Of a stretch of 64,000 bases of DNA, positions 42,681 to 54,811 are shown piece by piece (positions within the stretch are counted from its first letter, which is position 1; each line of letters starts with the position of its first letter). The translations under genes were made by a program, and so were the position numbers. The stretch comes from Rostrohypoxylon terebratum (lineage: Eukaryota; Ascomycota; Sordariomycetes; Xylariales; Hypoxylaceae): NCBI GenBank assembly GCA_022497145.1, contig MU385920.1:114697-178696 (forward strand), in the 5' to 3' direction. The notes under the pieces were generated by a model. The model had not been told where the DNA came from. It made no database searches and worked only from the letters and a program-made list of their open reading frames with translations.

Positions 42681-45672
42681 ACAGGGGTTAACGTGTTTAT
42701 CGGTTTGCTAATGGTTGCAATGGTTGGCATGATTGGCAATGATTGCAATGAAAGTTCTCGTAGGGCTCACCCTGGTCTGAGCCTGTTTCCCGGCGTTTTC
42801 TACATGGGCTCGTGTTTCAAAATGTGACGAATGACGTACTATGTAGAGGGATGGGATGGGATAGGATAAGATAGGATATTCCTACATCTGGCCTCAAAGC
42901 TTCTTTTACCTATTTACTTGTTTATAATTCTATTATACCACTTGGCCACTTGGAGAGACTCTTTGAAGGAGTTAATTTAACGTCGAAAGTTTCAATTATA
43001 TACCTCAACCAATGGTTGCTTCTCTTCTACTACTTCGGGGCTCGCCATTGAATACTATGTCGAAAATTTGTCGTACTAGTCATGCAGTCTTACCATGTTG
43101 TTCTCTTCGTAGTTTTGAAATCCACGGATCTAAGGCAGCGCGTGCATGTGACTATGTAGATATCCAAGTGAGGCAAGCAAGACGAGCTAGATTTGCTAGG
43201 TTTTATAAGGAACAATGCCAGAGCGACAGAACGGCATAACGGAAGACTAAACCGCTTCTCATCGATGTGGATCTGGCAAGGACTATCTGTTCCGCTCACA
43301 CTTATTATGTGGCGTTCTCGATGCTTGATTGGCTAGAGGAAGCCTCGGATACATGGAAAACCTGGTAAATAGAAAGTACGGATCCAAGCCGTCCACAAGC
43401 CCGTCCATCATCGATGACGACTGGCTTCTTATTGCCCAAATTGCCCAACAAAAGTGACTAGGAGTAAGAGACTCGAGTCGGAAAAGGAGTCGGTGTCGGT
43501 GTCGGTGGGAAAGGAAAGTGGTAGTTGTACCAGACATTGGGACTATTAATCAATATAAGCAATATCGGTATAGCACTAGAAAGCAGCCACCCGTTCATAA
43601 TCATGAGCATGAATGCGTAAAAAATCCCCTAGAAACCCTTGAAAGGTAACACAGCCTGTAAAAATCTGTTATGTATCTCATCACCTGCTTACCGGCTAAG
43701 AGGTACGGACGTAATCGGTGCGTACCCGGAAAACTTAAGGCAGCCTGAGCAGTTTGAGCAGTTTGAGCAGTTTGAGCAGTTTGAGCAGTCTAAGCAGTCT
43801 AAGTTATGCCCTGGTCCTAACCTAGTCCCTTCATTTTTTCCCCTTACCACGCAGTAGTATCCTACATTGTAATGTTTCTGAGTTCTTGTGCTACATGAAT
43901 GCGTGCTATGTAGAGTAGGTACAATGAACAATGAACTGTATTCATGGATGCCAGTAAAGTACTCGAGGCAAAATGGGCAAGAGTGGCTGGAACTCATACT
44001 AAATGGAGAAGAATTGGCGAGCCTGGCGAGTTATCAGTGGCTAGTGACACGTGGGTCATAACTTCCCTAACCAATAGAAATGGTCTCGACGGCTAAGCCG
44101 AAGATCTTCCAATATGTAGCAGGCAAGACTTGCAACTTGCAAGAGTTATTACGTATTACTGCGTAGGAAGTAGCAGGAAGAGCTAGCAGGAAGTAGCAGG
44201 AAGGGCAGGAAGAGTCGCCAAAAGAGTCGCCAAAGAGTCAAAGACCCGCCTTTTAGCTCCACATTAATCAATTAATGGTCCGAGCGTCTCGATTAAGCCC
44301 GATCGATATCTAATCCGCACCCATGATTCTTCTAACTAAACTCATCCACCCATCGTATGATTCTCTCAAGTCCTCAAGCCTCCATCAAGAAATCCCCCGT
44401 CTTTTTTCACTCTCGCAATTGGATTTTTCGCGCCTCGTTGACACTCCCGCCTATCGGATCCCAAGATCTCGGAAGAGCCAAATCTCCAAATATCGCCGTG
44501 TGAGTGCGACGAAAGGCAAGGTGTCAGCCTAGTAACAAGCAGCTTGTTTAAGCTGGTTGTTTACCTAGGTTGTCTGGCTGTCTAGCTTTATTGCTGCTTT
44601 CGTCCCCTTCCCGTCGGGTTTGGTTCGAGAGATTAGGGAAGGGTACGGCTGTAGAGTGGAAGACGAGGGCGTTGGTGTAGCAAACAAGGAACAGGCCAAA
44701 GAGAGAGCAAAGCAAAGCAAAGCTAGAGTCAAGCAAAGTCAAGCAGAAGCAAAAGCAGAAAATTGACGTCTACCTATTACCTATCTACAGACTATTACCA
44801 CACCTTACTTACTACATTACCATAATTACCACATACACAGGATACTGGAGACTGGAATAGTGGACATCCATTGCATCCCATCCCTATACATCCTATACAT
44901 CCCTATACCACATTCAATCTGCAACATCTGCAACAATCTGCCACCATCTTCTGCACCTTCTACTCAGTCAAACACATCAGACCTACCAAAACCTTTTCCC
45001 TAGTTACATACGCACATACGCCAATACGCCAATACGCCGTGCGTACTAATCTAAGGAACTCCTCTCTTTTTTTTCTCCCCCTTCTCCGCCCAATTTCTCA
45101 ACCTAGAACCAGTGAAATCCGCGGGAGTTGTTTTTTTAAACGGGGGTGTCTTGGCGTCACATAGCGACCTTTTCGCTTTTCGTCAATTCTTTTTCCATTT
45201 CGCCCATTTTTGCCCGTCCCTGTTTCACGCTTTATTTTTTTTCCATACGCACATACCCAGGTACGCATACCCGAACAAACCTGGGCAAGTTGGGAAATTT
45301 GTTGTCGCGAAATCTAAAATCTAAAATTACAACCACATTTTATTCTCACTTTCCATCGCCTTCCCCATCCAGACTTTTATATACATAGTATCGACAATCG
45401 ATCGCGTGAGCCCACCAGGCCAGCCAACCATTTTCTATTCATCCATAGATACTATTCTAGCCCTTTACCATTCTAGGCCGTACGATCAGGTCATCAGCGA
45501 CGATTAACCCCCTGCTCTGTTCCCGCCTTATGCAAACCCCCTCCTTTCGCTTGTCCTGACCTGGGTTGCCCGGATTGTCTGGAAGTCAGCGGCTGAAGGA
45601 ACTTGCTGTGGTGCCTGCTGATGTCGAACCATATTTGCATCTCATGATCGTACCAGCATCAGTGCCACCAAA
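42681..45672. promoter_or_regulatory. Long region upstream of the SREBP-like gene
   Basis: 3.0 kb with no supported gene. It includes the 9-bp array at 43747-43800, a degenerate GTAGCAGGAAG/GAGTCGCCAAA repeat patch (44165-44245) and, near the downstream gene, pyrimidine-rich leader-like sequence with several short upstream ATGs. Confidence 0.5.
43747..43800. repeat. 9-bp minisatellite (gagcagttt/gagcagtct), 6 copies
   Basis: Four perfect gagcagttt units, then gagcagtct and aagcagtct, form a 54-bp array. The period is 9, so both strands stay open in several frames; the short open frames across it are a by-product of this. Confidence 0.95.
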
Positions 45673-45769
45673 ATGTCCGATCAGCAAGAAGCTTCCGACC
45701 TCTTTGGTCTTGATGAAAACGGCCCGTATTACCAAGATAACAACCCGAGCAACGGGGACGCAGCCTTGA
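45530..45769 (+). promoter_or_regulatory. Upstream ATGs/uORFs before and across the SREBP-like start
   Basis: Within 143 nt before the start codon there are ATGs at 45530 (9-codon uORF), 45621 (8-codon uORF) and 45644. The last opens an out-of-frame uORF of 41 codons that runs past the main ATG at 45673 and ends at 45769. Whether all are transcribed depends on the unmapped transcription start. Confidence 0.5.
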
Positions 45770-48700
45770 CCGAAACCAACGCCAACCAACAATTTTACAG
45801 CGATCCTAATTGGACCTTTCAAGACACTCCTCCATACGACACATACGACACTAATAACTTTTACCAAGATGATTGGAACTTGGGCCCGCAATCAGATCTC
45901 GTTGATGGCTTACCACCGCAACCCCAGGTGTCGGCGCCGCAGCCATCTACTGCGGTTGTCCCGTCTTCCCTCGCAAACGGCCCGTCGAATCCGCTTCCGA
46001 CAGCAGGTCCAGTAGGACCCACGACGACTCTTCAAGTTCGACTGAATGGTGCCGGTCCCCGAGGCTTGACGGAGGAACAACGGCAGAAACTGCAAAGTAT
46101 TGCTATGCCCGCGCAGATTCACTACCGGTCCCCGAAGAGCGAAGCAAGTCCCGATTCTGCTGGTCCCATATACAAATCATCTTCCATATCGTCGCCCGAA
46201 GATCAGAGCCTATCGTCTAAATCCAATAGTCGCAAGCGAAAGTCCTCGATAGATGTTGACGATGATGATGATGATGATGATCTCGATAGCCACCAACCGG
46301 TGAAGAAAACGGCGCATAATATGATAGAAAAGAGGTACCGCACTAATCTTAACGATAAGATAGCGGCTTTACGAGACAGCGTACCGAGTCTGCGTATCAT
46401 GTCAAAGAGCGCTCGAGGAGAAGACACGACAGAAGACAGGGAGGAGTTACACGGCCTGACGCCGGCGCATAAGCTGAATAAGGCGACAGTGCGTCTCCTA
46501 TCGCATTCCACTCTACTGTCTTTTAACTAAATTCTGTACAGGTTTTAAGCAAGGCTACCGAATATATCCGACATTTAGAGAAGAGAAATCTCCGACTCAT
46601 CGATGAGAATTCGGCCATGTCGCAACGAATAGCTGCCTTCGAAAAGTTGTTTATGGCTGGCGCGATGAATGGAGCGGTAAGCCCGTTACAACAGGGAGCA
46701 CCATCGACGCCAATACAATACTCGCATGAACCTAATGGCTATGCGAACTCGTCAATAAACACTCCGGGTCGCCCCGATCCGCAAGGCATGATTCAAGTTC
46801 CGGATGATATGAAACGCATTATTGCCGCTCAGTTGGCGACAAATCAACCATACCCGGTCCCGCAACAACCTTTCAGAGGTAACCCCGCTATGATACGCCA
46901 ACAACAAATCCAACAACAGCAACATCATATGCAAGCAAGAGGCTGGCAAAATGCTGGTCCCTACTTCGGAAAATTGATGGTCGGCTCTTTAGCAGGATTA
47001 ATGCTTCTGGAAGCCGTTCGGGAGAACGAGCAAAGCAACGAGACACCGGAGGGACGCGGCCTTTTCGCCCTCCCCATACAACTCCTCAGGTTCCTCACGT
47101 CTTCACTAAGTGTTGATTTTATGGGCTATAGCATTCACGGTTCCCAGGTGCTATACTCGATTAGGATCGTATTGCTACTCTGCTGTCTCGGATGGGTATT
47201 TGTTTCTACAATTGCTGAGCGCGGGGCACCCGGCATGGATGGTCTTAAGCAAAAGCAGGTATCTCTAAAAGCGGTACCGTCTTTGGCCTCTCCAATCCAT
47301 GTGCGCCGCCAAGCATGGCTCACCGCTATCCAAACCGTCTGGGTTCCCCGTCACAACTTTTTTCTCGAGGCCGCCGCTCTTTGTTTAAAGACGGCAAAGC
47401 TGAGTCTTCGGAATCTCATCGGAATCCACGGCTACCAGATGCTGACAGGACTCACCGAAGACCAGGAGCTTGCTCGGGTCAAGGCTTGGGCGATCGCGCT
47501 AGACGCTCAGCTTGCCGGAGGAGATGTGGAAATTAGCAAGAGCCGACTCACGTTAACTCTGCTTGCTTCTGGAACTCTCCCTACAACCCCGCTGCGATTG
47601 ATGCTCAAGGCTCTTCATATTCGTGTCCTCTTGTGGGAAGTTGGCCTCTCTGGCATGCAGATTGGTATCCTCAATACCTTGGCGTCCAAGCTAGCCAGAT
47701 CAAAATGGAACGAAGCGAAGCAACTACACAGACTCTTAACACAGCTTCGACGCGGCGGCCAAGAACAATCCGACGATGATCTCCCAGACCATCTAGCCGC
47801 CCTTCTCGAGCATGATTGCGATGCTGTCTTAGACCAAAGCATCGTCCAGAGAGTGCATAACCTTGCTTGGAATCGCCCCACCGATCACAACGCCATCGGG
47901 ATCACCGATGGTATGGATACTGTTGTTGATGACGTAGCGATTCGCTCGCCAATGGACGCAGTCGCGGCTTGGTGGTCTAATATCACATTGCAAGGTGCCC
48001 TTACGAAGACTCTCCTGATTAAAGATGAGGAAGATGTAGAAGCAGTCCAGCAAGTCGAAGATGAAATTTCTTTGGCGATCAGGACTGCCCCAATTGGATC
48101 CATCGCTCAAAACCGTGCTTTGGTTGCTCGCGCGTTGCTCGTCGAAGAGAAACGAAGCATGAATATTTCGGCCGCGTTGCAGGCGATTGGTCCTGTCACT
48201 CCAGTGCTCTCTTCATCCAACAGCCCCGCCGGTAGCCCGACTTGTGCTACCCCATCGCCACCTCCCACCCCGATTAAGTCTCTTCCACCCTCGCTCGTAA
48301 TGACCAACGAAATGCGCACTTCCCTCCTTTGTGCCATGGCAATCGCACACCTCCAAAAATTCTCTCCACCCGAGGAGCCCGTCGATATCTATGCTGTGAT
48401 TGATCAGATTCACCCTGTTTGTGACATGGGATTGTTAGGTTATACGGCGACCTTCAAGTTAATGGACAGACTCGCAGGCCACGAATTCGCAGCTGAAGCA
48501 TGCAGTGACACGCTTGAACGCCTTTCAGGAACACTGAGAATCTGGACCGGAAAGGACTGCGGGCTAGAGCCGGAAATAAGACATCAAATGGTTGAACGTT
48601 GTTTAACCGTAACTCGTGGTGTTATGGGGATGAACCTTGATACTGATACCGGCTATGGAAGTAGTGAGTTCTCATCCAACCTCACCACCTAAATATCCCT

Positions 48701-48851
48701 CATATTGTCGAGACACAAGCACCAACTAATTAATTAAGCTATAGTGAGCGAGAGCGAGAACGAGCAAGAGTTCTCAACTGATTCAACCGATTCGGAAGTT
48801 TCAACAAAAGAAAAACTCCCCGAAGTCATGATCAAAACAATCATTGCTTAA
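45673..48851 (+). CDS. sre1: SREBP-like membrane-bound bHLH transcription factor (Sre1/SrbA type)
   Basis: Three exons (45673-46488, 46542-48663, 48745-48851) give 1014 residues. The bHLH domain spans about 211-300, with HNMIEKRYRTNLNDKI at 215-230; Tyr222 is the Tyr in place of Arg that marks SREBPs and gives dual E-box/SRE binding. A run of eight Asp and nuclear-localisation-like RKRKSS precede it. Two hydrophobic segments at about 413-431 and 477-497 flank a lumenal loop, giving the hairpin ER topology of SREBP. The remaining C-terminal 500 residues match the position of the fungal DUF2014 regulatory domain. In other fungi this factor is released from the ER when sterol or oxygen is low and activates ergosterol and hypoxia genes. 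The last intron (donor GTGAGT at 48664) was chosen because it joins GYGS to MSESENEQEF and gives a clean stop. Confidence 0.93.
46261..46281. repeat. GAT trinucleotide run (7 copies) inside the SREBP-like CDS
   Basis: Seven GAT codons after GAC encode an Asp run at about residues 196-203, just upstream of the bHLH domain. Confidence 0.95.
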
Positions 48852-51800
48852 ACCTATTTAAATCTAAGGTTCCAATTTTTATATTTACATTTAATCGGGC
48901 TGAGTCCCCCGCCTGTTTGGCGATACGAAGATCTACTTATATATCCCGCACATCGCCCATTTATCCGTAACCTATACGACGGTCCGAGAATCACGGTTCG
49001 AATAGCGGGGGTCATGTATTGATGACATTGACGATCACTAATTCCACGTAGCTTACATATCATCTTAACATTCATCCACTTTACACTATAACTTCTTTGC
49101 TACATATACCATTCAAATATCCTATCCTATCCTCACTTTACGCTACGTGCGGGATCGTTACATATATATATACATATGAGGGACATGGTCCGGCTCAAAA
49201 AAATTCCACGAGGCGTTCTGGGTAAGAGGGAACGTGCTTTATGGTCCAACCGGTAGAAATGGACTTTGGGGGTTCGTATGCCGGCGCTTTCGGAGATGAT
49301 AGAGGAGGAACAGGGTCAACTTGATAGTTTTTGCTTGTGCATCAGGCGCGCAACACAGCGGCGCAACAGTACCGACGAACCTATAGTATATAATTAAAGC
49401 GATTGCTTATTGCTGCATATCTGTCACATTCCAGGCAAATCAATGTTTGCGGGCTGCGTTTCTAGCCGAAAGCTCCAAGTTTAGACCCGCCCGGAATCAA
49501 TAAAGACAAGATATTACCAAAAGCAAACTCATTACCGCGGGATACAACACGTCGTCCCGTGTTCAACATAAGGTTTCCTCGTCCTCTAAATCATGCTTTA
49601 CTTATATGAGCAGTGCTGAATGCCTACCTGTTGTCTAGGTTGACATCAAATCGTAGATGTAGAACGACAACGTCCCACGAGGCTTGACATATCTTCTGTC
49701 ATCTACCCTCCTAATTATACCGTACCGTGCCGCGTGCCGCTCATCGTTTCATGCGTAGATGAGGTAGGTTACGACTCCGGGAAGATACATCGTATTGCAA
49801 AAGCAAAAACGTCGACAATATGACCTCAGCCGCGTTTGGGACCGCCCTGATTAGTAGATGGGGGTAGGTACTAGGTAGGTAAGGTTCGTAACCTGCTATT
49901 GCTGCTGCTGCTTCTGCGCGTCACTACCCGTGCTTCATACGCCATCCCGTCGCTTCCGGTCGTCCCCGTCCCGAAGGTTCGGGACGGGGTTGCGGGAGAT
50001 GGGGAGGGGTGCCGGGTCATTGGGGAAGACAGATTATGACTTACCTAGCATGTCGGAGTGCGACAGGCTTGAGACGGCGCTTCGGATGATCTCAATACTC
50101 AAAATACAAGTAATTACTTACCTACTTTATTGGTCCAATCGCGAGTACCTGTGAAGTTAGAGGTACGTTTTTACACATACGAGAACTGAAGGTCCGCCCT
50201 TCAAGCATCGCCAAAAAAAATTACGGCTCAGCATGCGCGACTAGCGACCTCTAAGAGGTCCTTAGAGGTCTTGGCAAATTCCAATCTCAAGAATTGCAGA
50301 AGCAGAAACTACTATCGATTTCATTGGCCGTGTGAATACCAGGTAGAGACTACCTATGCTCAGCCGCAAAGCCACTCGGTTTCGTATCCATGCAGGTGAC
50401 TGCTTTAAGTGCTCAAGGCGCATCGCAAGTTGACCGTCGGTAAGTCCTAGGAAGAGGTAGATAGCCTACTAGTCTAACATACCTACATACCTACCTCCTA
50501 TATAACCCATCTTTTTTGATGGATGACACCAACATAGGTTGAAATAGATATCTTACGTAGATACGATATTCTTCACACAGATCTACCTCGCTACCTACTC
50601 GTCTAGGTAAGCAGCTAAGGTAAGGTCAGGTAAGAGGATCCCGCTTAGGGCTTACATCTATCTGCACGGCGAGGACCTACTTATCTGGGTACCTACCTAC
50701 GTATTGTACCTTACCCTGCCTACCTAAGGTTAGTAGGTAGCCACCGGGGAGCTGGATAGCCGGATTGCTGGGTAGGTACTGGAGATCAACGGTATGGCGA
50801 CTTGCTTGCTTGCTTACCCCCACGAAACAGCTCATGGGACGGGGTCTAGAGACGCAAGCTTACGTGCATTCGAAGACCTTAGGTACCTACTCTGCACTCC
50901 TGTCACTTTACTCGGCGCCTTTCTCTGGCGGGGGAGTTCTTGCGCGCGCTGCGGCTTACTCAGTCAGCACTCATTATGTCCCGCGCTCTTGGGCTCCGAG
51001 GAGTTGGGAAACTTGGTATTCGGGTTAGCTTGTGCTGATAGGTACCTATCTACTTACCTATGCTACCTACCTACCTACATATTTATGCATACCATGCAAG
51101 TCTAGTAAGTTTTGGGTATATGATTAGCGTGCCTATACTAAATAGATTCGTGTGTGGCGTGCTGTGGCATGGGAGATAGGAAATGCAAGAGCGGCCGCAC
51201 GAGCTGGAGTTGGGATAGCAGCACATCTTATATACCTAAGTAGTGCTCACACACCGAGCTGACCGAGCGCTGGGCCCGAAGGATTGGCACTTGGAACGAT
51301 GCGAAGGTACGGGACTTATGAAACGAAGCGACCAACGAGCAGCTACTATGTTCGTGCTTGGCAAGACGGTCCTTGGTACGTATAATACGTACTCGAGGCA
51401 AGACGACGTTACGTAGGTGGATTGGCGGGTTGGATATGTATGTATGGGTGGATGGGTGGGTGTGTATCCCGCAGGCCGAACGCCCGAGATCGAAGGCTTG
51501 CCCCTATCCAACATCCTGGGTCCTTCGCACGCAACCTACCTACCTACCTCCCTCCTGTCCAGCATGTATCAAAGTCTACATCGACATTCGCAGACGAGAA
51601 TGTATAGTACAAGCCGCCCTCGAGCGTGGAAAGACGGGGTAGTGTGATTTGACGTATGCGTAGGGGCAGCTCGTAACACGTAGCGAATGCAAGCTGCAGC
51701 CCCGAGGGGCGCCGAGGAGAACCGGTAGCGAGAAAAAAAAACGCGTTGGCGAAAGTGGCTTGGCTGATCTTGGAGCGAGGGGTTCCTTTCGACATTTGTA

Positions 51801-54001
51801 ACCCCGTTTCGACGGCGACGGGCATTAACTTGCGGCTGCATGTTCGTTTCGAGAATGGTCTCAGCACGGGCTAGAACCTTGGCTGCGAGAGCTTTCATGC
51901 ACATGATGTGTGCATGTTTTGTTTTGTTTTGGTTTGCTTGCTTCTAGGTATATGGATGTAGTATGTATAGGTATGTAGGTATATGTATAATATGTCGTTT
52001 AGGTATGTGATAATATGCGTAGGTATGTATTATGTATCTTGTCTTATGTAGCAGCCCATGTGGACTGACAAACTAGATACGATCGGCGAATAGCTCCCGG
52101 AAATTTATTCACTTTGTCTTTAATACGGGCTACGTACCTGGGTCATCAGCACAACATTTTCGCGTCGTTGTCGGGCGCTCGGGTAGGGCTGATCGACCAT
52201 CCACGCACCTAGATCCAGCAGGCTCCCTAGGTATAACGGCGCTCGTAACGTAGGACGACGAACGACTTTCCCAGGTAGGATTGGGCAAATATCACCATCA
52301 CCAGCACCTACGTATCCATCCACGTATCGTACATCGACCTCGGGATGGAGAGGTAGATTTGGCAGATAGGTCGACACCCCGGAATCATAACCGCGATGGC
52401 GACATACAACAAGCAAGCAAGCAAACGAACAAACGGAATTGCTGGCTCCGCGGAAACTACCTAGTACCCCAAGTCTCGAATATTCCCAACGGGAATTACG
52501 GGAGCGTTTGGACGTCCGTTCGAGGTCATATGACGGGTTCCAAGACGCAGGCCGTCAGCTTCGTCTATGCAGTGTCACGGCAGCTACCTACCGGCGGGGC
52601 ACACACACACACACGCATGCATCATACACCTACCTCTAGCACGTACCCGTACACGTATAATCCAACGGCCAGGGCGTCGGGCGGGCGTGTGCGTGTGCGT
52701 GTGCGTGTGCGTGGTCGCGTTTGCAAAAAGCTTTGGAAACTTATACTGTACGTGTTTTTCGAGTTCACCGGCCCATCCTGCCGAGTCAGGTAGGGGTTTG
52801 GCACCGAGGACGCAGGTAGGATAATGCTGCGATAAGGGCGCGCGCGTTCAGCGGTTTGACAGACCGGCAGATGGCAGCATCTTGCTTAGGCATAGGTATC
52901 AAAAAAGTCTATAAGAAATAGGGCTGATTACTACCTAGGTCCTAGCATTTGCCTCTGCCGATGCATGGTTCCTCAGAGTCATACCGAGACATTGATGGCC
53001 ACCTGGAAAATGCCCTTCTGACTTCTTGATATTACCATGAACTCGGTAGTTTGGGGGCTGAATTTAGTAGAAGAGCGAGAAATATAGCGGTCCGGGGATA
53101 AACGACGGACGAATCGGCGTGAGTCAGCGCTGGGTGAGGCTGATGACAAATGCCTCTATCCCGTTGTTTTTAGGTAGTAGGTACCTATGGCGTACGCAAC
53201 CGTCCTATAGGTACCTACCTAGGCGAGATAGGACGCCTCGACCTCATGGCCACGGAGTTATCATGCCAGCAATATCTCGACCGCCAGAAAGGCCAAAATG
53301 CCTCGCTGCTATTATTCATAGCGATATCGAATTATAGCGCCGTAACATTTGGGGATGGAATTAACATCGAACCGTAAATGAAATGCGCTAGGCTGCTTGG
53401 CTTCTTGAGGCTCGGGGAATACGAATTGTGGCATGATGCATACGGGTTCACCGGCAGCCTTGGGTAGGACGGCGTCGAGAGCCGCTGATTGCGTGACTCT
53501 TGTGAAGGGTTTAATAAGGTAAATGGCTAGAGAAGGAAGGTTGCAAAGGAGGCGAAAGTGGTGACTCGATTTATTGGTCGCCTCGTAACCAACCACGGGT
53601 TCACCACTCCAAAGTTCGGTAGTCGTAGGCAGAATTGAGGTTTCATAGAATTTTACCTCCTCGGTCTCAAAGGGGGCTGGTTAAATTTTTAGAATAAAAA
53701 AATACCTTTCGAACGATTAATGGAAGGCTCCGAACTCCTAAATGTAGCCTCGCGGATGATCATGATAAAACTTTTAAGCCTCCGGTGGCTATGAGGCCGA
53801 GCCGCAGCAAAACTATACATTTGCCAAAGTCCAATATCGAATCGATAATAGTCCCCCTATTTGAGCCCCCTTTTTAGAGTATACGCGATGATGCGTAAGC
53901 TACATGGCATATGCCACAACTCACAACCCATGAAGCCTCCGCCTACTTACTGTACAACTAACGGAGCCAACACTCCGCCTAGCCCCGTAAATCTCCCTCT
54001 C
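48852..54001. other. 5.2-kb gene-free region
   Basis: No supported gene. The stretch is rich in CCTAGG/TACCTACC microsatellites (for example 50480-50505, 50590-50750, 51039-51081) and contains a GCGTGT array at 52685-52713. Short frames across it have compositional bias typical of simple sequence, not of proteins. Confidence 0.6.
52685..52713. repeat. 6-bp tandem repeat (gcgtgt), about 4.8 copies
   Basis: Alternating purine-pyrimidine gcgtgt units run from 52685 to 52713; such sequence can adopt Z-DNA. Confidence 0.85.
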
Positions 54002-54811
54002 CTACGTAGAGTCCAACTTAGTCGATTTCGACTTGTCCGGTCGTTCTATCGCCGCGATGTACTTCAACTCTAGTTTGAAAGGCCCTTCTTGCGCGCCGAA
54101 AAAGCTATGCAAAACTCAGTAAACGCAACGAGAGACCTCCCGCGCAAGCCAGCAAGGTAAAGCAACTCACCTCCTCATCAATATACCTATCCGCTTGATA
54201 CGGTCCAAGCGCAAAGGCTCCGCATCCTGTACCGGTACCCCCCGATACGTGGGTCTGAAATCCTTCCACAGCACACTGACCTCGCCATCGACAGGGGCCA
54301 CGAAGTCGAACTCCCAGCTCACGGTGCTCTCCTCGCGCCCGTCCGCCGCGCGCTTAGGAGGCACCTCGTCCTTAAGCACGAGCGTGTACTTCTTGCCATC
54401 GGCGGCGCCCACGCCGAGCCGGAGCCCCTGGTAGTCGAACAAGTCCCAGTTCTGCGGGTCGACGGTGCGCTGGGACGCGAACCCGGCGCCCCCGAGGGTT
54501 TTGATATCCAGAGTGCCCGAGAACGTGACCGTGTTCAGGTCCGGTGACAATTCCAGATTGCTTTTGCTCCTGCCCCCGCGTACGCGGTCATCTGAGGAGC
54601 TCCAAGCGTTTTCGTTCCAGGACCTGCGGGGGGTAATGTCAGCAAATACCCAGATAGGCACTTAGACCCGGCAGATAGGGGCAAAATGTAAGGGCGAAAA
54701 TTGACAAGTGACTAGAAATGACCCGGACTCGGCACTTTCAAGATCTAGGAGACAAGCGTCAACTCACTTGTAGCCACCGAATAGGTAGAAATTAGGTTCG
54801 CTCGTGGCCAT
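54002..54811 (-). CDS. CIA30-domain protein (complex I intermediate-associated protein 30 family)
   Basis: Three exons (54811-54768, 54623-54171, 54104-54002; introns 144 and 66 nt) give 199 residues. The short first exon reads MATSEPNFYLFGGYK and joins SWNENAWSSSDDRVRGGRS. The CIA30 fold (galactose-binding-like beta sandwich) covers almost the whole protein: DRVRGGRSKSNLEL, FSGTLDIKTLGGAGFASQRT, DYQGLRLGV, WKDFRPTYRG, RIKRIGILMRSFFG and a QEGPFKLELKYI end. The family includes assembly factors of mitochondrial NADH dehydrogenase. No clear mitochondrial presequence is seen, so it may be one of the short fungal paralogues with a less certain role. Confidence 0.9.

Noticed and set aside
43639..43997. 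Open frames across the 9-bp array
   Set aside because: A period of 9 keeps frames open automatically; the repeated peptide is a by-product.
50765..51105. Overlapping Cys/Leu-rich short frames
   Set aside because: Two overlapping + frames of similar length, both crossing TACC microsatellites; no domain or splice support.
52281..52824. 170-residue open frame and overlapping shorter ones
   Set aside because: Composition reflects GT/CA simple sequence (for example the GCGTGT array); no protein-like pattern and no conserved start.
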